Positions 12,901-27,900 of a stretch of DNA of 64,000 bases are shown in pieces. This DNA is from Anisakis pegreffii. Lineage: Eukaryota; Nematoda; Chromadorea; Rhabditida; Anisakidae. The stretch covers positions 62,001 to 126,000 of the forward strand of contig JAPYMA010000148.1 of NCBI GenBank assembly GCA_035041965.1. The letters are read 5' to 3'. The position numbers and the translations under genes were made by a program. The notes under the pieces were generated by a model. The model made no database searches. It was not told the DNA's origin and was given only the letters and a program-made list of their open reading frames with translations. Position 1 is the first letter of the stretch, and each line of letters starts with the position of its first letter.

Positions 12901-15900
12901 TTCAATAGAGGAGGGGGAGGTAACGGCGGCCTGCCAGATCATCAAAAGGGGTTATGGAGCTACCAAGCGAAGGAACCACTGATCCAGTCTGTTGTATAAT
13001 AGTCACCAATTCAATACTCTTCTCATTTTTGATTGATCTAATCACCAGCATTGCTGCTTTTGAAGATAAGCAAAATCCTTCTTCCATATTCATTCGATTC
13101 ATGAAAATTTGCTGATTGTTAGATTCAATTGCCCATTCAATGACCTACCTCAAAAAATTAAAATTTCATGTTCTCACCTAGCTGTTGAATCAAAAGGTAT
13201 GCGTGAATGAGGTGAGCTTGGCTGGCTGTGAGAGAAAAACAAATCGAAGCAATGAATTATTCAATATGCACATAGTGCTTGCATGTCTAGCTAGTAATAA
13301 GTGAACGAACGTTGCCCTTATTCATGTGTGCATAGATGAACGATCCAAGACCGGCAATTATAGTCGTTCTTCTTGTCGTTTATAATTACAATTGCGCTCT
13401 TTGGTTTTAAAGGATCGATCGGGTGATTGATTGATTGTCTAATGCATTTATTGTGTTCGCAAGAGATTGATTCATTATTATCCAATACATTTTTCATCCT
13501 TATTTGCTATGGTCCATTGTTATTATCGCATATTATGGTGTTGGTTATGCTGATTTCAGTGCAATCTGGATGGTGGACATTTGATATGTGGCATGGAGTT
13601 GAATAAGTGAGATGATGATTACGGGATTCAAGCTAGGCAAATCCGTTCTTCACCCCATCCCATAATTTAACGATCCAGTTCTGCACTTGTGCCGATCGCT
13701 CGTCGTTAATAACCACAGCAGCTGTCCATATTTACATGACTATTGAGCAAATTGCTTGAATATATACTACTTAATACTCAAGTCGATAGCACCGCCTTCC
13801 TTATTCAAACTACTTACATATGTCTAGTAGCACTAGTCCTCACAGTTACTTGTTATACTTCTATGTTACTCATTAGCTGCCTTTAACTCGAATAAATATA
13901 CCGGTAACTGATTCTCAATTCTTCATTCTTGTTTTTATTTCACTCTGCTGGATTACTCAATTTCCATCTTTATCATTGATCATAAGCACTCTGTTATTGT
14001 TTTTATTAGTTTTTCGCTCGTCACATCAATTTATTTTTAATGATATATGAAAGTCAATGCATTAACTGACATAGTTGACATGAAAACAATAACTACGACT
14101 CTATCAATTCGCTACCTCATCGCTCAGTTCGTACTTCTGATTTTGAATTCTGTTTACTTTACCGATACAAAATAACTTCCACCACACTTTCTTTATATAT
14201 CTTAAGCTTTTCTGCAATTACAGTCTATAATCAAAGTATTGCAAGTGTCAATCACGTATGCACATTCGTTGCCAACACATTTGATGCTGAGTTCCCCTTT
14301 TCAGTCCGAAATCATCCTGGACCATTCTCTTTTCGTTGACCAAATATATTGCAATTACTAATAGCGTCAGAACCAATTCCCCCTCCCCCTCTCCATTACC
14401 ATTCTAATACCTTCAAATTACCCAAAAATGGGCAATTCATCCCTATGGGAACCCTTGGCTTAGCAGACAGAAAGGGATTTTCCGTTGAAATTGAGATAGA
14501 GGAACTTGACTTGAAAAGATTTTTGATGCATCAGACGTTGCACTCTCACACAGATGGAGAGTGCATCAGCAACTGACGAAATCAGCTTGAAGCGTGCGTT
14601 TTCCTAATGATTAATCCTCACTCACTGGCAGAACAATGAAACTAGTGATAGTAATAAAAATGTTCATAGTAACAATAGAGTTTTATATTAAACTACAGTA
14701 ATGACCGCCGCCACAATTCTGTCTATCATTTGAAACAGCCGTCTTTACTGAGTCACGAAGCGTTTTTCTTGATTACGAACGATAGTATTTCTCTCTTCTT
14801 GATTCAGCTGTTTCGCACAAACTGAACGAATTCAGACGGATTCTTTGAATATGATGTATAGGTTTGATTGCTTGGAATTATCACTGCATTCGCGCCAGAA
14901 GCATTCAATCGAATTCAAATTTTTCGATTTCCTATTCAACCGAATAGATTTCGCAAGAATGCCATCATACATAACGTGCCTTAACTTCATGTTCACCCGT
15001 CCGTCCCTCATTCTCTGTTGCCATGCCAGCCTTTAACGATTAATATCCAGTTCAGTCGCGATTCTATTCCCTCTTTTCATAGCGATGTAAACGCAGCTCG
15101 TGAACGCTCCTCGCATTTTGCACATGCAATCTTCGTTGCTGACAATGAGAATTCATTTGTCTTCTTGTCCTTATGGATTCATTCTTGTTCTTGTCATTAT
15201 GATATGAGCATTAATATTATTTCATCCTGAAAATAGAAATGGTCATTGTTATGGTTCATAATGATGAGTGCTTGTTCTGAAAATTCCAAGTTTACGTAAG
15301 TTAATTGTGAGGGTCTTAAATGATTCGATGTGTTATCTCGAGCAAGATCACATCGGGAAGAACGAGTGATATCAGGAGTAGATAAGCTGGAAATATGACA
15401 GATGTATTTTATTACCATCCGTATTATTAGGACCATCATTATTGTCGGTATTATTAACATTATCGTTATTCTCTTGTTAGTGATTTATCGGACATGACTT
15501 GATGTAAACTTAATTCCCTTATCATCATGCTGGACTGTTGCCTGGTTCTTTAGTTGTTATTTTGTTCCGCAACACCTCATTCGCCTCTGCGATATTCCAA
15601 GTTCTTTTTACACATCAAACACTCTCAGCTGCACAACTGCTCCTCCTCTTCTCATTTACTGATAATTGTTCGCAATTCAAGAAGTAATTTTTAGTTTTGA
15701 GAACAATCAGATACGATTGAATGATAGCATAAACAACGATCAATGAACTGAAATAAAACAATTCTCTTATCGAGATCGATAGCTGCCATCTTCCTCACAT
15801 TATTCAATGCCATTCCTCTCAATTCACATCATAATCCATCATTCTTCCGTCTCGTTTGAAATCCAAAGAAAAATTTTTTGTATATATTATGAAATCAGTA

Positions 15901-18900
15901 GTGGTGCATGCTTGAAAAAATTGTTCCTTTTCCTTGTGTTCTTAAATCTGTCAAGAATTAGAATCAAAACTTTAGAGCAGCTACGTTTTGTTCAGTCATC
16001 AGAGAAAATTTCAAGAACTTGATAATTCGCAATAATTTAATCAAGTAATTCCAGGTAAGTTAATAGTCAATTCAAATGATTAGTTATTTATTCGATACAG
16101 TTGAATACACATCACATTCATGCGTGATGGGTAATTAAAAGATACCTTTAGTGATAAATATCGCATTCATTCTTGACATAATGTGTATTCGTGCACAGGA
16201 GTATGTATCATAAACACTTTCAAATGCACGACCCTTATCAGCATTCGTAAAACTTTTTTCGCAAAATCAGTCTGCGCTTGCAGGCACATGTAACTGCTTC
16301 ATTGTTTACGCGTCTGAAAATATCATAGATATGATGAATGCCCCATCAAGTCTGTCATTATTATAATGTGACGCATAACAATAACTGTCATCAAAAATTA
16401 CGCCATTAATGGCTTTCATGAATTTATGATGAATGCCCCGTCAAGCTTTCACTTTAAAATGTTGAAAAGAAAAGAAATTCAGCATTTTACTTTTCCCTGA
16501 CTGAGTTACATTTCGAAATGAATTGAAATACGTTATATAAGCCTAAAAGGAACAATAAAAACTGTAACGTTATTTTTTTTGCTATTCTTGCTCTGTATGA
16601 CGACTCGATAATAGAAACAATTCACTAAAAATACTCCGAACTCTTTTTGCACGTATCGAATCCTTGATAGATACTAAAACATCCATTACATCTTATTTTT
16701 TGTGCAGCCACAGAGTATCATTATCCTCTTGTCGAGTAAATGCAATTCTTCCGACGTTCAATTCAGCGATGATTTCTATTTGGCTGTCGAATTTATTCCT
16801 TGCTTAAATGAGTTCGATCAATTTCTATTGTACACATGTTATACATGCATTTAAGTGCTTTAATGTGTCATTTTTGGTTTTCATTTTCGACTTTTTTTGT
16901 CAGAGAATTGCTTATCAAACAAATTCTATTTGACATATAAAAATCGTATGAACATTCACATATCACATGCGAGAACGTTATTACTTTTTGCCATTTTCAA
17001 TGCAAGCAAGCGTTATACCATTATCAAGCGTAGGTTGCCCACAGGTTTAGAAATGTTAAGAATTTCGTAGTGCATTCGATAAGAGCTCTTCATCAAACAT
17101 TTTTGCAATCACAAATATTTTTATGGTCATTTTCTTGCTCTTTATTCTCATTCGACCACAACTTTACAGCAGCTGACTGCTTCGTTATCACTATGACAAG
17201 AAGCAATTTGAATGGTTTTAGTTGATATTCGTTCAGCCAGATTTCTGTTGCAAAATATTATCCATTCTCGGTGAAAGTAAAAAAACTCATTCATTGTGTC
17301 ATAATCCAAAAAAAATTCTTCACGAATGATTTTCTGTTACTATCATAATGAACTTCCCAACTAAATGTGATGAATTTATAAGTTAATTTTGTTCGACAAC
17401 TTGTTTGAAACGTTTCTTAAAACTTTGTAATCCAACGTTTACGTTCTCGGAGGTTGGTTAAAAACCGGAAAAATGTTCAGTTCCATGAAAATTACGTTCG
17501 CATTTTTCAAATTAACCTAATTCGAATGAAGTGTAAAAATCTAGCCTGGTAGTGCAGTTGTTTGTTTGCGCCGACTCCAAAGGGTTCAGCTTGTTGCAAT
17601 CCATCAGAATAACATTCAAATATTCATCTGTTCATTTGTAATGCTTTATGAAATAATCAAATTTCGGAACGGCGACTTCGCTTCATGTGCCGCAATTTTT
17701 TCCGCAATTTTTTTCCCAGCAGAATAGCAATTATCTTGGAAATTTTTCAGATTCCAAATTGTGCTCAAGCATTTCCGAATATGTAAACGTCTTCTGCATT
17801 ATACATTTGATTTTTAATAAATTGTTCATGTTTATGTGATACTATTCATAGCAATAACAATCCGACAATATAATGGTTTTTTGTGTAAAATTGTTGAGAT
17901 TTTTTATCGAACATGATTGATAACGATTGTTCGCATCCTTTTTTAGACATCGAAAAGCGAGGAATCGAAGAGGTAGAAAGAGAGGAAGTAGACATGGAGA
18001 CTGCATCAGCGCAGGATGGCAGTCATCTTCTAATGCACATGGAACCTCCTCAGAAAGCGCCATCGAACGACAACGATTCATTGAATGCGATTCAGTATTC
18101 ATCAGCAAATAATTCTGTCAGCGAGACGATCAAAGATGAAATTGAAAAAATACCGAATGGAAATATAGTGAAAGAGTCGAATGACATTAACAACTCCGAT
18201 AAAATTTCATCAAATTCACATCCAACTGCGCCCATTTCCGAGCCATCACCAACAGAAATTGAACAAAAAGTGCTTACGGATATTGAGAAGACATCCATTT
18301 TTGCCAACGAATCACTAGATCATCCACAAGAACTGGCTGAATCCTCTGCGGAAAATGCTAAAACCGAAATCCAGACAACACAATCAGACTTACCACCAAA
18401 TGATTCGAACCAAGTGATCAAAGAGGAATCAGTCGCAAAACAGCCGGAAAAATCTCCCGAAAAGTCTTCTGCTGATATTGTCACTCCACCGAAATCTACA
18501 TCAGCCACTGAGACCGCAAAGCATTCAGCATCTAGCAATGGCGCAACAAAGCCGTCGCCACGGGTACCGTCAGCACCTAAAGGAAGACTAACGAGTGGTA
18601 GAACTTCAACTGCGACAAAGTCAACTCCTAGAACTCCGAGAGAAACTCCCAGAACCAATCAAGTGGGTGAATTTCCCTTCGTACTGAATTTGTTCGGAAG
18701 CAATGGATTATACCTGGTGACCACGAAAAAATTGCACTTTTATAACTTTTCCATATGACTGTTTTGTAAAAATAGTACAACGTAACACCACTGTCAAACG
18801 ACTGCTGAATCTTCCCTAAATCCATTGAGCGAATGCAATCGCATTTTGTAATGAAAATTTTTCATTTGTTTGGATTCATTAACGGACAGTGTGTCGAAAG

Positions 18901-21900
18901 TTTATTAGTAATTTTCGTACACTGATGAACTTCCACATCTTCAAGTCATTTTCTCAGTAGTTTATTTGTTTTTATGAATGCACTCCCTAATTTTCTTCTT
19001 TGATGTGCATCCTAAAGCGCCACTGAAAATTTGCATTAAAAAATTCCGAACTCAGTTTTTCACCGGTACACTCTAATTATTTTTAGGTGAATAAAGTTGT
19101 ACCCTCAAAACCAAAAGTACCAACATCAACATCCCTAACAAAAAGTTTACCGCCTCGTGTATCGCGGATTGGAGGCACGAATGGTGCTGATCGCTCGTGA
19201 GTATTTTCAAGAAATATTTGTCACTTCATTATAATTTCTATCATCCTACGCATTGAATATGCCTGCATGCTCAATTCTTTTGTGCAGAACAAATTTCTGC
19301 TTCAGCAAGCATTTCCAATGTATTCCTTCATGCCATTCGGCATACACTTCCGTGTTTCATCTATTATTTGAGTGCAGAATACAATCCAATCATCCATTCC
19401 ATCTCAATCACTATGTTATTATGGTCGTTTTCCAGACACGATGTTAGCAACACATTTCAAATCATATAGCCGATTATTCATTTATGATCATAAAAACGCT
19501 TTCTTGACGTTCAGTCAGTTTCTCTACAACGAGTGTTTTATCAATGTCACTGATATATCATTCCAATCAGTTTCTAATAAACACCTGATTCAATCTTTTA
19601 TTATGCATCAGGATCACTGAAAATAAATCGAAAGCGTTATTTTTTGGGCACCGAATAAACTTCGCTTTGATTTTTTTTCAGTAGTTGAATTCTTGACATT
19701 GTTTATTTCATTGAAAATCCGGATTTCTTGGATGCAGATTATAATCCCAAGAAATTATGAGTGTCTTCACAGCTGTTTGTGGGGATTATAAGTGGATTCT
19801 CGAGCTGGTGGGTGATACCTGTAAGTTATAAACGTTCTCTTTTTATTGCCAGCACGTGGGTGAGTGATTGGGCTAATTCTGACAGTTGCTATTGTCGTTC
19901 AGAGTTAACAATGCTTTTCGACGTGGATGTGAGTATTTTTTGATCGAAAAAGTTCGAATACTGATCAACGAATCATATAATGTAAAGACGAAAATAATTG
20001 TATGAGGGTGTTTTCCTTTGCGATGTGTCTCGAGTTGCCGACTTCTGCACTTGAATCCTCCTCAATATATTGCTTAAGTTACCTTATATTGAAGAATCAA
20101 TGGGCTGTCACGAATGGGAACATGTAAAATCATGCAGAATTAGGTTATAGCAGTTTTGTGTTTGTGTGATTTTATGACGAGATTATATCCGTAATGAGAA
20201 CAGAAATTTGGTTGTTGACGAAGGGATATTTAGGTGCACTGGGAGCATTTTGGCTTTTCTTTTTCACATTATTCTTTTGAGATACGCAAAAATTGAGTTA
20301 TTTACGTTTCATTCCACTGATTTGATCTCAAATAACGGATGTAAGCTTGGAAAGTCAGTGATTTCATGCACTCTTTTTCTAAGCATTCAAATGGATGGCT
20401 GCCGAATAGAGTATCACAGTGCAGTATCAGTTCACTGGCTTAATTGCGCATTCGCATTATATTCCTCAAAGTCATCTAATAACCTTTCGGATACCTCTGT
20501 TCCAAGTATCTTTAATATACTGCGCATAACACATTTAATATGACTCGTACACAAAATGTCATTTGCGCTCAAACGTAATTGCATTTCATTGTTGAACTGA
20601 ATACAGACTTACATGTAAGTTGTCGCATGTTAATAGTAACTAGTTTTTTGTTGTCAAATATGACTGTTACTTGTCATGTGACTGATACTTGAAACCATCA
20701 CTTGGAATGATTTCACATTATTCGGTTCTGCGTAATCGTTTAAATTAATGCAGAGAAAATGTCATGTAATTAATTAGAAATTAATGTGCTTGGATACCTT
20801 TCTAACGCTCTTAATTGTTCAACATTTATTACTTCAGGTGTTCTTTTGCATCTTTTTACAACAGTATGAATGAATGTAATAAATTTATTACGTTCGTTCA
20901 CTCAATTTTTGGTTTAAATTAGCGCTGAATTTTCTTGAGGAGGACGTTCATTATTTGTTCAGAGAGTGTAAAGAATTAAAATTTCAGACTTGTTAGTGTT
21001 CTGTTTTATGAAGCGGTGATTCTGAGAAAGGGGATTTATTGCGCTGACTTAGAAACATCACCACCGACAGAAAAAAAGTGAAAGAAAGACATTTTGAGCG
21101 AAAAAAAAGGCAAAATGACTTGATAAAAAGCATCCATCAATATGTATGATTATTAAATTTTCGCATCTGCTGTGAAAGAAGAATCGTAAAGATACTTTAA
21201 AGCGTTGTGGATTTGTTAATGAACTTATTCAGCCAGATCACCAATGAAGTGTTATTTACTCAACGTTGGAATACCATCTTAAATGTGAACTTCATAATTC
21301 TTCAGAGTAGTTGCTTGAAACGTTATTATTTTCAATCGGTTTTATTCACGTACCTCAATAATTTTCCACTTCACTAAGTTTTTATATTATACCATGTTAA
21401 GAAATTTGGAAATTTATGTAAAAGAGTGAAATTATTCAGTATTATTCGGAAGTTCCATTAGATTTCAGATCGACTAGAGGCAATGAAAAATAGGTAATGT
21501 TTCGAGAATCTTTACAATCACTGAATTTTGAGAGCCTCGTTAATCTGCTTCATTTGAAGTGTGCTGTCATAATGTTCTGCTTCGTTCCCAAACATCCGAA
21601 TTACTTTTTGGGTTAAATGAATCAGCACTGTGCTGCATCAATTTTACTGTTTTGAGAAAGCGATTCTATAAATCAGTGAACGATTAGAAATGTTCAAAGA
21701 TTACCTTAATATAATCTTTACGACGCAGTCAAAGGCTTAAGGGTTTATCTACTGACTATGAGGCCGGAAACAGTTCAAGTGGATTAAATGGGATATTTGA
21801 GGGATATAAATAAGTTGTTCGCTGTCATAGATCGATGGTTTTGAGGAAATTAAGAGATGTACTTTCGGATGTCAATTAATCAAATCAATTCGGATGTCAA

Positions 21901-24900
21901 TTAATCACATCGAAGACGATTCGCTATGGTTTTTAGATAACGGTTGTGATAATTGACTTGTGTATGCAAAAAGCGAACACATAATGCAATCATTTTAAGT
22001 TGATCGTAACTAGAAATTCACACCGGTGATCTGTTAAGAATGTCACACATCTTGTAAAAACTATCGACGTCAATGAGCTCATTTTCATGATTTCACATAA
22101 TTTGATAAGTTGTTCATGGATCCGATAGTTTTGAAAGCGTTTATTTTATGATTCATTCGAATTTCGTTGTAGTTCAAGCATTGTTAATCCTAACAGAAAC
22201 ACCTCAGTCGGGAAAAATTCCATTGGTCTGCGACAATTGAATGCAGAGCATAAGTTTCATTTTCAATAACATTCGTTCACGGTACGTTGAGTGGATGCAA
22301 TGGCATCATTAAACACTGGTCATATGAATGAATAAATAATGTATTGTTATTTGCTTATTGCGTTCATTGCTCAACAAAATCTGAGTGTAAAGCTCAAGTC
22401 GAATCACTTGATTGATTAAAGAAACTTCAATAAATTCCGGATTAAAGTGAAGTGTGGCTCAGTTAAAGCAGCGAATGAATGATGGGATACTAATTACATC
22501 GCTACACTCGAGTGGCTGCGTTCAGCGTTTAACCGCTGACCAAAAAACAACCCCACCGATCACGATAATCGCTCAACATACATTCTGTTGCCAGCCAAAA
22601 ATTTTTTCGATAATTATCTGCCATCATCGTCATCAGTCTGCAAATAGAAACGAACGTTTGAAATGCGAGGTAGTGCCATGAAAGCCCGTCACATAGCCCA
22701 TAGATAAGTAGTGTGCGACGGATTTGGATGTTGATTTTGAATGATGAGATGTGTTCGTGAATGAATGAATGAATATTTCAGCAGCATTACTCGAAAGACG
22801 CAAGTGACATCCATATCGACAACGTTACGTGGTGACAATCAATGTGAGTGAGGAGTTCGTTGATTCTGACCACAAACATTCACATACACTTGTTCGAATA
22901 TGCACTGCCTTTAATATTCATCTTCTTTTAGTCGTACTCACATTTATATGAGTTTTATTTGCCGTTCGCTGAAATTCATAGATTGACGTATGAAAATGTA
23001 TCAGTGGTCGTTATCGCACTCATCGGCGAAACGGAATATTCATTTCTCGGATAGCTCTCAACTAACTGATTTATGTATTCATTTGCTTGTTTTTCCTGAA
23101 TCGTTACGAATATTTGCTCTGAAATGAAATCAATTCTTTGAAACTTTTCGATACAAGTTCCTGTTTCATGAATGAATTGATTTTTTTAAAACAGAATTGC
23201 GTAAATCTTCTTTCGTGCGGACGAAATTCAACCTGTTACATTTCTTGACGACGAATATCTCTATTGCTGGTTGATAGAGCTGATTTTTGAGTGCAAAACA
23301 TCCAAAATATAGCAAGAAGCAGAAACCTTGTCGAAAATTTGGTTTCCCTATCAGAAAGTCGCACTTCTGTACGATTGTATCAGTGCTCATGTTTTATATA
23401 TCGAAGTTTTGCGATCTGAACCTTATTTTTCCATATCTTTTTTGCATAGTCACAAATTGAAATGATCTGATTTATTGTTCGAAGCAAACGATGTGATTGT
23501 TTGTGAACACTGGCCATAAACTAATTCGTGTTTCATGAATTCATACCGTTTTTATGTGCTCGAAACATATTTATTTCAAATTTCAGCGAACAACTCAGCG
23601 CTAAAATCGTCTCAAATGAGCACACCGAATACAACTTCATCAACACCGAAAACCAGCAAAAAGTATACCAATGTTCACAGGTTTCAGTTAATTGTTGAGA
23701 TTAAAGAAGTATTCTTTCGTCAAACAACCATTCATATTTGCTTTGGAAAAATCTCGAATGCACTAAGAATGCTTTCAGTAAAATAAATTCAATAACGGAT
23801 CATAAACCAACCGGTGGAAATGTGAGGATTTTCTCGCAGAAACAAACCTATGAGGTAACATCTCGAATCGGTTCGTTGGCGTACGCAAATCGCACTCCAG
23901 GTTCCTCTATCCTTTCCTTTTGTAATATGCTTCTGCGAAATTGCTCAGCAGAAAATTTCGCGAAACCAATTATTTAGTGATTCAGAGACTTTCAATTCAA
24001 TCAACAAACTAATTTTTGAAGTCAATTTTCATTCACCGAAATTCAGCCACTTAATTGATGCATCCAAATCGAATTGATGCAGCCAAAATTTCAATAATCA
24101 GTCGTCCGTATATATGTTTTTGGGTTTTATGATCATTTTTGGGTTTTATGATCATTAGCATCCATCTTATCGCTCTGCTCAAATTATCGAGCACCATCAA
24201 TTTTCATCTCAAAGGCGTTCGCAATTACCACTCAGACTCTTATTAAAGCATCGCTAGTCAACAGTACATTTCACCTTCAACGTTCATTTAACAGGGGCTT
24301 ATAGGGAACTGGATAAACACAAAGAGCGCTTGCTCTATTATTTCAGCACATTATAGCGTCGTACGTTTTTGATGGTTTTTTCAAACTGATTTATGTTAGA
24401 AAGATCACTGAAAAAACTTTATGTGATCTCACCGATTCACAAGCTTCAAAGTTGCTCTCATCCATATGCGATATAAATGACAGCGCTTATATCTGCATTA
24501 ATAACATCACCGCTAGCAATAACGATATCTATAACTCAAATCCTAGCACATTCATTGATTTTTTGTGAATACGTACGTACAAGTTTCAATAGCTCTCTCT
24601 GAACATTGACTCTGTGATACATTCACTGAAATAAAATGAATCGCCTACTAACGATAAGTTATGTGGAAATAAAGGAGTTATTATTGTTCAATTAGAAAAT
24701 GTATTATTACATTTGAATTGTTGAATAATGTGTTGTTGTCTTCAATTACGGTCTATATGAAGAACCATCGAAATGTGAATAGAAATCACTTGTTATGAAT
24801 TTTACTTTGAGGGAACATTTCCATTATAACTTTTGTGTTTGAGTGAATATTTTATGTGGGATATTGCAAATATCATGTGTATGTGCCAGATAAATATGGT

Positions 24901-27900
24901 ATGTTTCTGTTTAGGTTAGAGTAATATTTATGCTCCATTTAAATATCAACTCTAACATTTCATTCGGAAAGGCTATTAAATTGTCTTAGACTCTTAACTT
25001 ACGTAAGAGTATATCTCTAACTTTAATATGTATGAATTTCCTCAGAAAAAGGCATTCATTCATCGTTATTGTTAGTAATTCGAGCACAGAAGGAAAATTC
25101 GAAGCGATTAAAAACTTTTCATCATAAAAAACCCAGTTTCATTGGAGCAGTTGCGAGAGGAAAGAAAGCGTACGAATTATCGAAGAAATCAATGAAAATT
25201 TGTTGAATTTCTAAGAGGGATTCATTCCACAACTTGACATGACAATCTGATCAACATAATGTGTACACATCGACATATTCCGAAACGAGTGCATTTCCAA
25301 ACGAAAAACTTCTCACAATTTCAGTACCAAATTGTGTGAAATGACTTCAGCATTTTCAAAATTTTAGGAGGCGGTAATGTGCATATTGAAAGCCACAAAA
25401 CGGACTTCAGTGCATCCGCAAAGCCACGCATAGATGCCAGAAGTGACCATAAGCGTTCACAATCCGCAAAAAAGGTCAGTCAATCGGCACTGATCCTTTT
25501 CGATCAGTTATCAGTCACTGTATAACTAGGTCCTCCAAACGTCCTTATATTACTTGACAGTTGAATTTCGTAAAATTTATTTCATTCCTTTGGCAGTGTT
25601 TGTAGGCATGATAATGTGAAGAATTTTTTTGCGCAGTTTTTGGGAGGGATTCTCGTTATTGAGAAAAGTAACGATGAAGTCAACGAAAATGCTTTTATTT
25701 GAGATTGCAGGTGTATCGATTTTCGCTTTGCTTGAAAATAGCTGCAGTGAAAAGACATATCGTTATTGACACGCATACTTTATGGGTAATAGAGGATTCT
25801 GTTTCACTTCAAAGGCATGCGAAACAGATTTGCTAACATTATTCGTCGGATTACTCGCAAAATCGAGTAATCATGCCGATTTGTTCTAAAGCCATATCGC
25901 AGCACTCGCTCATCTTAAATTAAATTCCAACGAAGTCTTGTTCCAACTGACATCGAATTTAAGAATCCATCATTCAGATAACCACACAGAAATTGGATTG
26001 GAAAGCGCAACCAAAAGTGGGCTCACTCGCAAACGTAACACATCAGCCACCTGGTGGAAACGTGAAGGTATTGTTGAATTTTCATGACGTACGCGACAAT
26101 AAACACGATGATTAAATTATACGTTTTAGCGTCGCAATGAAATGATTTATGAATGCGATTCAAAATGAAATGTCCACTTCAAATGTACCATTGTAAATGT
26201 GATATCTCGTTCAAGGCCCTCTTCTCTAGAATCCATCGGGAAATGCTCGCTTAAATTGCAGATTTGACACATTTTGCGATTATTCAGGCTTCGAAATATA
26301 ATGGAAACATCTTATGATCATTCTTGGACGTGTTTTTAAAAATTCTCTACATAATCTTAAGAATAAATTCTGATCACTTTTTTACGTTATTCAGTCCTCT
26401 ACGATTTATATGTTTTGATGCTACAAACTTAATGATGTTTTTCGAAATGCTAAAATCATGAGCAGTTTTCCAGTGCCAGCTGTATGTAATCACCTATTGT
26501 TTCTATGATCTGCATGCTCTAAATTTTTATCTTCTATCTGAATCCGAATGAAAGTTATTACCATTGCAAATATTCACAAAATGATCACTCCCAATTTTGT
26601 TGATGCGATTGAGTGACTTCGTTGCTGTTGAAGATATATTCTGCGAAGCTCGATTGGAGAGCGCAAAGCAAAATTGGTTCGACAGATAATTTAAAACATA
26701 AACCGGGTGGCGGAGATGTTAAGGTTTGATTGCTTCGTTACTGTTGATCAGTATTCTTGTTTAGTACTGTTACTGTGTTGCTATCGAATAATCTTTAAAT
26801 CAGTTGCTATCTTTGTTGGATTGATTTCGTCAAATTAGTTATCAGATGCTTATCCAATTGCGATCATCATAATACATCAAGTCTATGATAATAATCGTGT
26901 ATTTACATGTACCATATAAAATCACATAATTTTGGGTTGTTATCAGAAGCGATCGTATTGATGAATCGAAAACGATTTTAATATCATTTTGTTCCTTTTG
27001 AATTATCACAAACGCTCGAATTATTTTCTGATCAAATTTGCAGATTTTCAACGAAAAAGTAAATCTGAATAGCGTAAAAAGTAAAATCGGTTCACTAGAT
27101 AATGCGAATTACACTCCTGGCGGCGGAAATGTTAATGTGCGATTGATTTGATTTTCATCATTGTACCAACAATTTATTTTGCTTCTTATTTGTATTTAGT
27201 TCAATAATGTTTCGCTATTATCGGTATTGCTGTTATTATCGTAATGATGCTTGTTATCGCCATTCCCCCTTTAATTTTCGCTCCAATGGTATAATAATGG
27301 CCATTATCACCCAACAATTGAATTTAAAATGGCCTCTATATTCTTGTCTTATGTACCTCTTTAGTCACCGTTCATGAGTTTTGTGAACACTGTAATTTTA
27401 TTCGATCGATAACGATAATTACAGCCATTACTTCAACGGGGTGATTTAAGTTGTTTTCAATTAATAAACACCATAACAGATGTAATGACCCTGCCACTGT
27501 TATAATCTGTTATAATCTCACCTTTATGATTTGTTTTACTTCGTTTCGTTGATAATCGCACCCATGTAAGCATCAGTGAAACAATTCCGAATAATCTCAA
27601 TTCAACAATAATCGAAAATTTCTTCTGAACGAAACACAAAACGAAGTGTCGTGTGCGCATGTAAATAATGTCATTTAAGTGATTCTTCATTAAATCGCAT
27701 TCAAGTTTTCTAAATGATAATTTCAGATAGGTGATTATCGAGTGGATTCGTCGAGAACGAGTCGAGCACGAATGTCGTCATCGCGAGCCTCGAATACATC
27801 CTCGTTGAACAGCCGTAAGTCGTCACCAGCTCGACTAAAAGACGCCAACACCGCTCGATTGCCCGGTGCAAGAGATCCGTTAACTGCAGAGCAAGTGATG

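Noticed and set aside
14349..14576. 75-codon ORF in ptl-1 intron 2 as an extra exon
   Set aside because: No acceptor/donor pair places it in phase between the exons ending 11966 and starting 17947.
18320..18658. 112-codon minus-strand ORF
   Set aside because: It is antisense to the Ser/Pro-rich ptl-1 exon 3 and has no independent support.
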